A stretch of DNA of 52,673 bases from assembly GCA_011389885.1 (NCBI GenBank), contig JAABTK010000023.1:1-52673 (forward strand), in the 5' to 3' direction. Shown piece by piece: positions 51,930 to 52,673 of this stretch. Source of the DNA: Gammaproteobacteria bacterium. GTDB lineage: Bacteria; Pseudomonadota; Gammaproteobacteria; Chromatiales; Chromatiaceae. The translations under genes and the position numbers were made by a program. The notes under the pieces are model-generated. The model made no database searches, was not told where the DNA came from, and worked only from the letters and a program-made list of their open reading frames with translations. The first letter of the stretch is position 1. Each line of letters opens with the position of its first letter.

Positions 51930-52673
51930 ATGAAAAAAACCCTGAAAAGCTTTAAGAAACTGGCCGTTGCGGCCGCGGTGAGCCTGATGTTCGCAGGCTC
52001 ATCGGCCCTCGCCGGGATGTCCGGCATGGGCGGCATGTCCGGGATGTCCGGCATGGGCGGCATGTCTGGCATGGGCGGCATGTCGGGTATGTCCGGCATG
52101 GGCGGCATGTCGGGTATGTCCGGCATGAGTGGCATGGCTGGCTACTTCAGGATCTCCCCCGCCGGTGAAATCTACTTCTACCCCGGCCAAGAGGGAATGA
52201 GCGGCATGGGCGGAATGTCCGGCATGAGCGGCATGGGCGGAATGTCCGGCATGGGCGGAATGTCCGGCATGGGCGGCATGTCCGGCATGGGCGGCATGTC
52301 CGGCATGGGCGGCATGTCCGGCATGTCCGGCATGGGCGGAATGAGCGGCATGGGCGGCATGTCCGGAATGGGCGGCATGTCCGGAATGGGCGGCATGTCC
52401 GGCATGTCCGGCATGGGCGGCATGTCCGGCATGAGCGGAATGTCCGGCTACTTCAAGATCTCCCCCGCCGGTGAAATCTACTTCTACCCCGGCCAAGAGG
52501 GAATGAGCGGCATGTCCGGAATGGGCGGCATGTCCGGCATGAGCGGCATGAGCGGCATGGGTGGTATGTCCGGCATGGGCGGTATGTCCGGCATGAGCGG
52601 CATGGGTGGTATGTCCGGCATGGGCGGTATGTCCGGCATGGGCGGCATGTCCGGCATGTCCGGCATGGGCGGT
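51930..52673 (+). CDS. Exported Gly-Met-Ser/Gly-Met-Gly tripeptide-repeat protein (3' end outside window)
   Basis: At least 248 residues, open at the window edge. ATG 51930 lies behind TTTGGAGGATG. A signal peptide MKKTLKSFKKLAVAAAVSLM... ends SSALA near residue 28. The mature protein is a run of GMS and GMG triplets with Met every third residue, interrupted by two near-identical 19-residue cassettes GYF[R/K]ISPAGEIYFYPGQEG at ~71-89 and ~173-191, 102 residues apart. Gly at each third position recalls collagen-like or polyglycine-II packing; Met density recalls Met-rich metal-binding or oxidant-scavenging proteins. No family assigned. Likely in one operon with the gene upstream under sigma-54 promoter 2. 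Confidence 0.85.
   Translation, partial: MKKTLKSFKKLAVAAAVSLMFAGSSALAGMSGMGGMSGMSGMGGMSGMGGMSGMSGMGGMSGMSGMSGMAGYFRISPAGEIYFYPGQEGMSGMGGMSGMSGMGGMSGMGGMSGMGGMSGMGGMSGMGGMSGMSGMGGMSGMGGMSGMGGMSGMGGMSGMSGMGGMSGMSGMSGYFKISPAGEIYFYPGQEGMSGMSGMGGMSGMSGMSGMGGMSGMGGMSGMSGMGGMSGMGGMSGMGGMSGMSGMGG
51945..52673 (+). repeat. Low-complexity ATGTCCGGC/ATGGGCGGC array with two 19-codon cassettes
   Basis: Nine-base units ATG-TCC-GGC and ATG-GGC-GGC (with synonymous variants) alternate irregularly from about 52014 on. The two cassettes at 52140-52196 and 52446-52502 differ by a single base in their coding core, which points to recent duplication or recombination within the gene. Copy number is likely to vary between strains and may be misassembled. 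Confidence 0.8.

Noticed and set aside
51893-52666. Long minus-strand open frames rich in HAGH and MPDMPP units opposite the Met-Gly gene
   Set aside because: They are the complement of the same nine-base repeat and lack a signal peptide or ribosome-binding site; the plus frame has both and contains the conserved cassettes.
51930-52673. GroEL-like GGM tail
   Set aside because: GroEL ends in a short GGM repeat, but here the repeats follow a signal peptide and make up nearly the whole protein; no chaperonin domain is present.

Overview
The window reads as a stretch of a high-GC gammaproteobacterial chromosome around the replication origin. The evidence is the order dnaA-dnaN-recF-gyrB on the minus strand, three Pseudomonas-type parS sites (GTTCCACGTGGAAC), a glnE-ilvE-waaF-waaC block in the same order as in Pseudomonas, crp divergent from a yhfA-like OsmC gene as in enterics, and a complete System I cytochrome c maturation operon. 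The genus cannot be fixed from sequence alone. The load of dispersed palindromic repeats together with c-type cytochrome biogenesis would fit a Chromatiales-like sulfur or redox specialist, but that is inference.

Layout. 1-1.3 kb: the end of a prophage remnant (JAB/MPN-domain protein, small ORF, virion morphogenesis protein). 1.6-5.4 kb: PA0069-type radical SAM, cupin plus flippase-like membrane protein, GT39-like glycosyltransferase. 5.5-12.6 kb: ccmABCDEFGHI, nearly all with 4-bp stop/start overlaps. 12.6-14.9 kb: gene-free and repeat-rich, with at least three miniature elements bounded by GGGACACCCA/TGGGTGTCCC and a 3'-truncated group II intron. 14.9-19.7 kb: histidine phosphatase, ampD, and a two-subunit biotin-dependent carboxylase (pycA/pycB-like). 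19.8-22.4 kb: accessory minus-strand genes and repeats. 22.4-29.7 kb: gyrB, recF, dnaN, a 1.3-kb origin spacer, dnaA. 29.9-38.4 kb: trpC, murU, a GCS2-family ligase, an aspartoacylase-family hydrolase, ackA, greB, a quinone-reductase-like gene, crp, and an OsmC-family gene. 38.4-45.2 kb: waaC, cysC, waaF, zinc-finger protein, ilvE, glnE. 45.2-46.9 kb: DUF302, HEPN-like and TPR-like genes.

The most interesting part is the right end (46.9-52.7 kb). A membrane histidine kinase with a CxxCH haem c motif in its periplasmic domain and a Cys-rich PAS domain is paired with an NtrC-family response regulator that keeps the GAFTGA loop. Divergent to it lie three genes for exported proteins: a three-repeat protein, a small protein, and a remarkable Gly-Met-Ser/Gly-Met-Gly tripeptide-repeat protein that runs off the window. 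Two of these genes have good sigma-54 promoter matches (GG-N10-GC). Upstream of the two promoters lie three copies of one palindrome, CTGACA-N3-TG[T/G]CAG, at enhancer-like distances. I infer a self-contained redox- or haem-sensing sigma-54 circuit that controls a Met-rich exported protein. The ccm operon in the same window could supply the haem ligation such a sensor needs.

A second notable point is the origin. The dnaA-dnaN spacer carries two diverged copies of an oriC-like module (AT-rich block plus DnaA boxes). The dnaN-side copy retains a decayed stub of the dnaA 3' end, so the module was probably duplicated and then separated by composite dispersed repeats.
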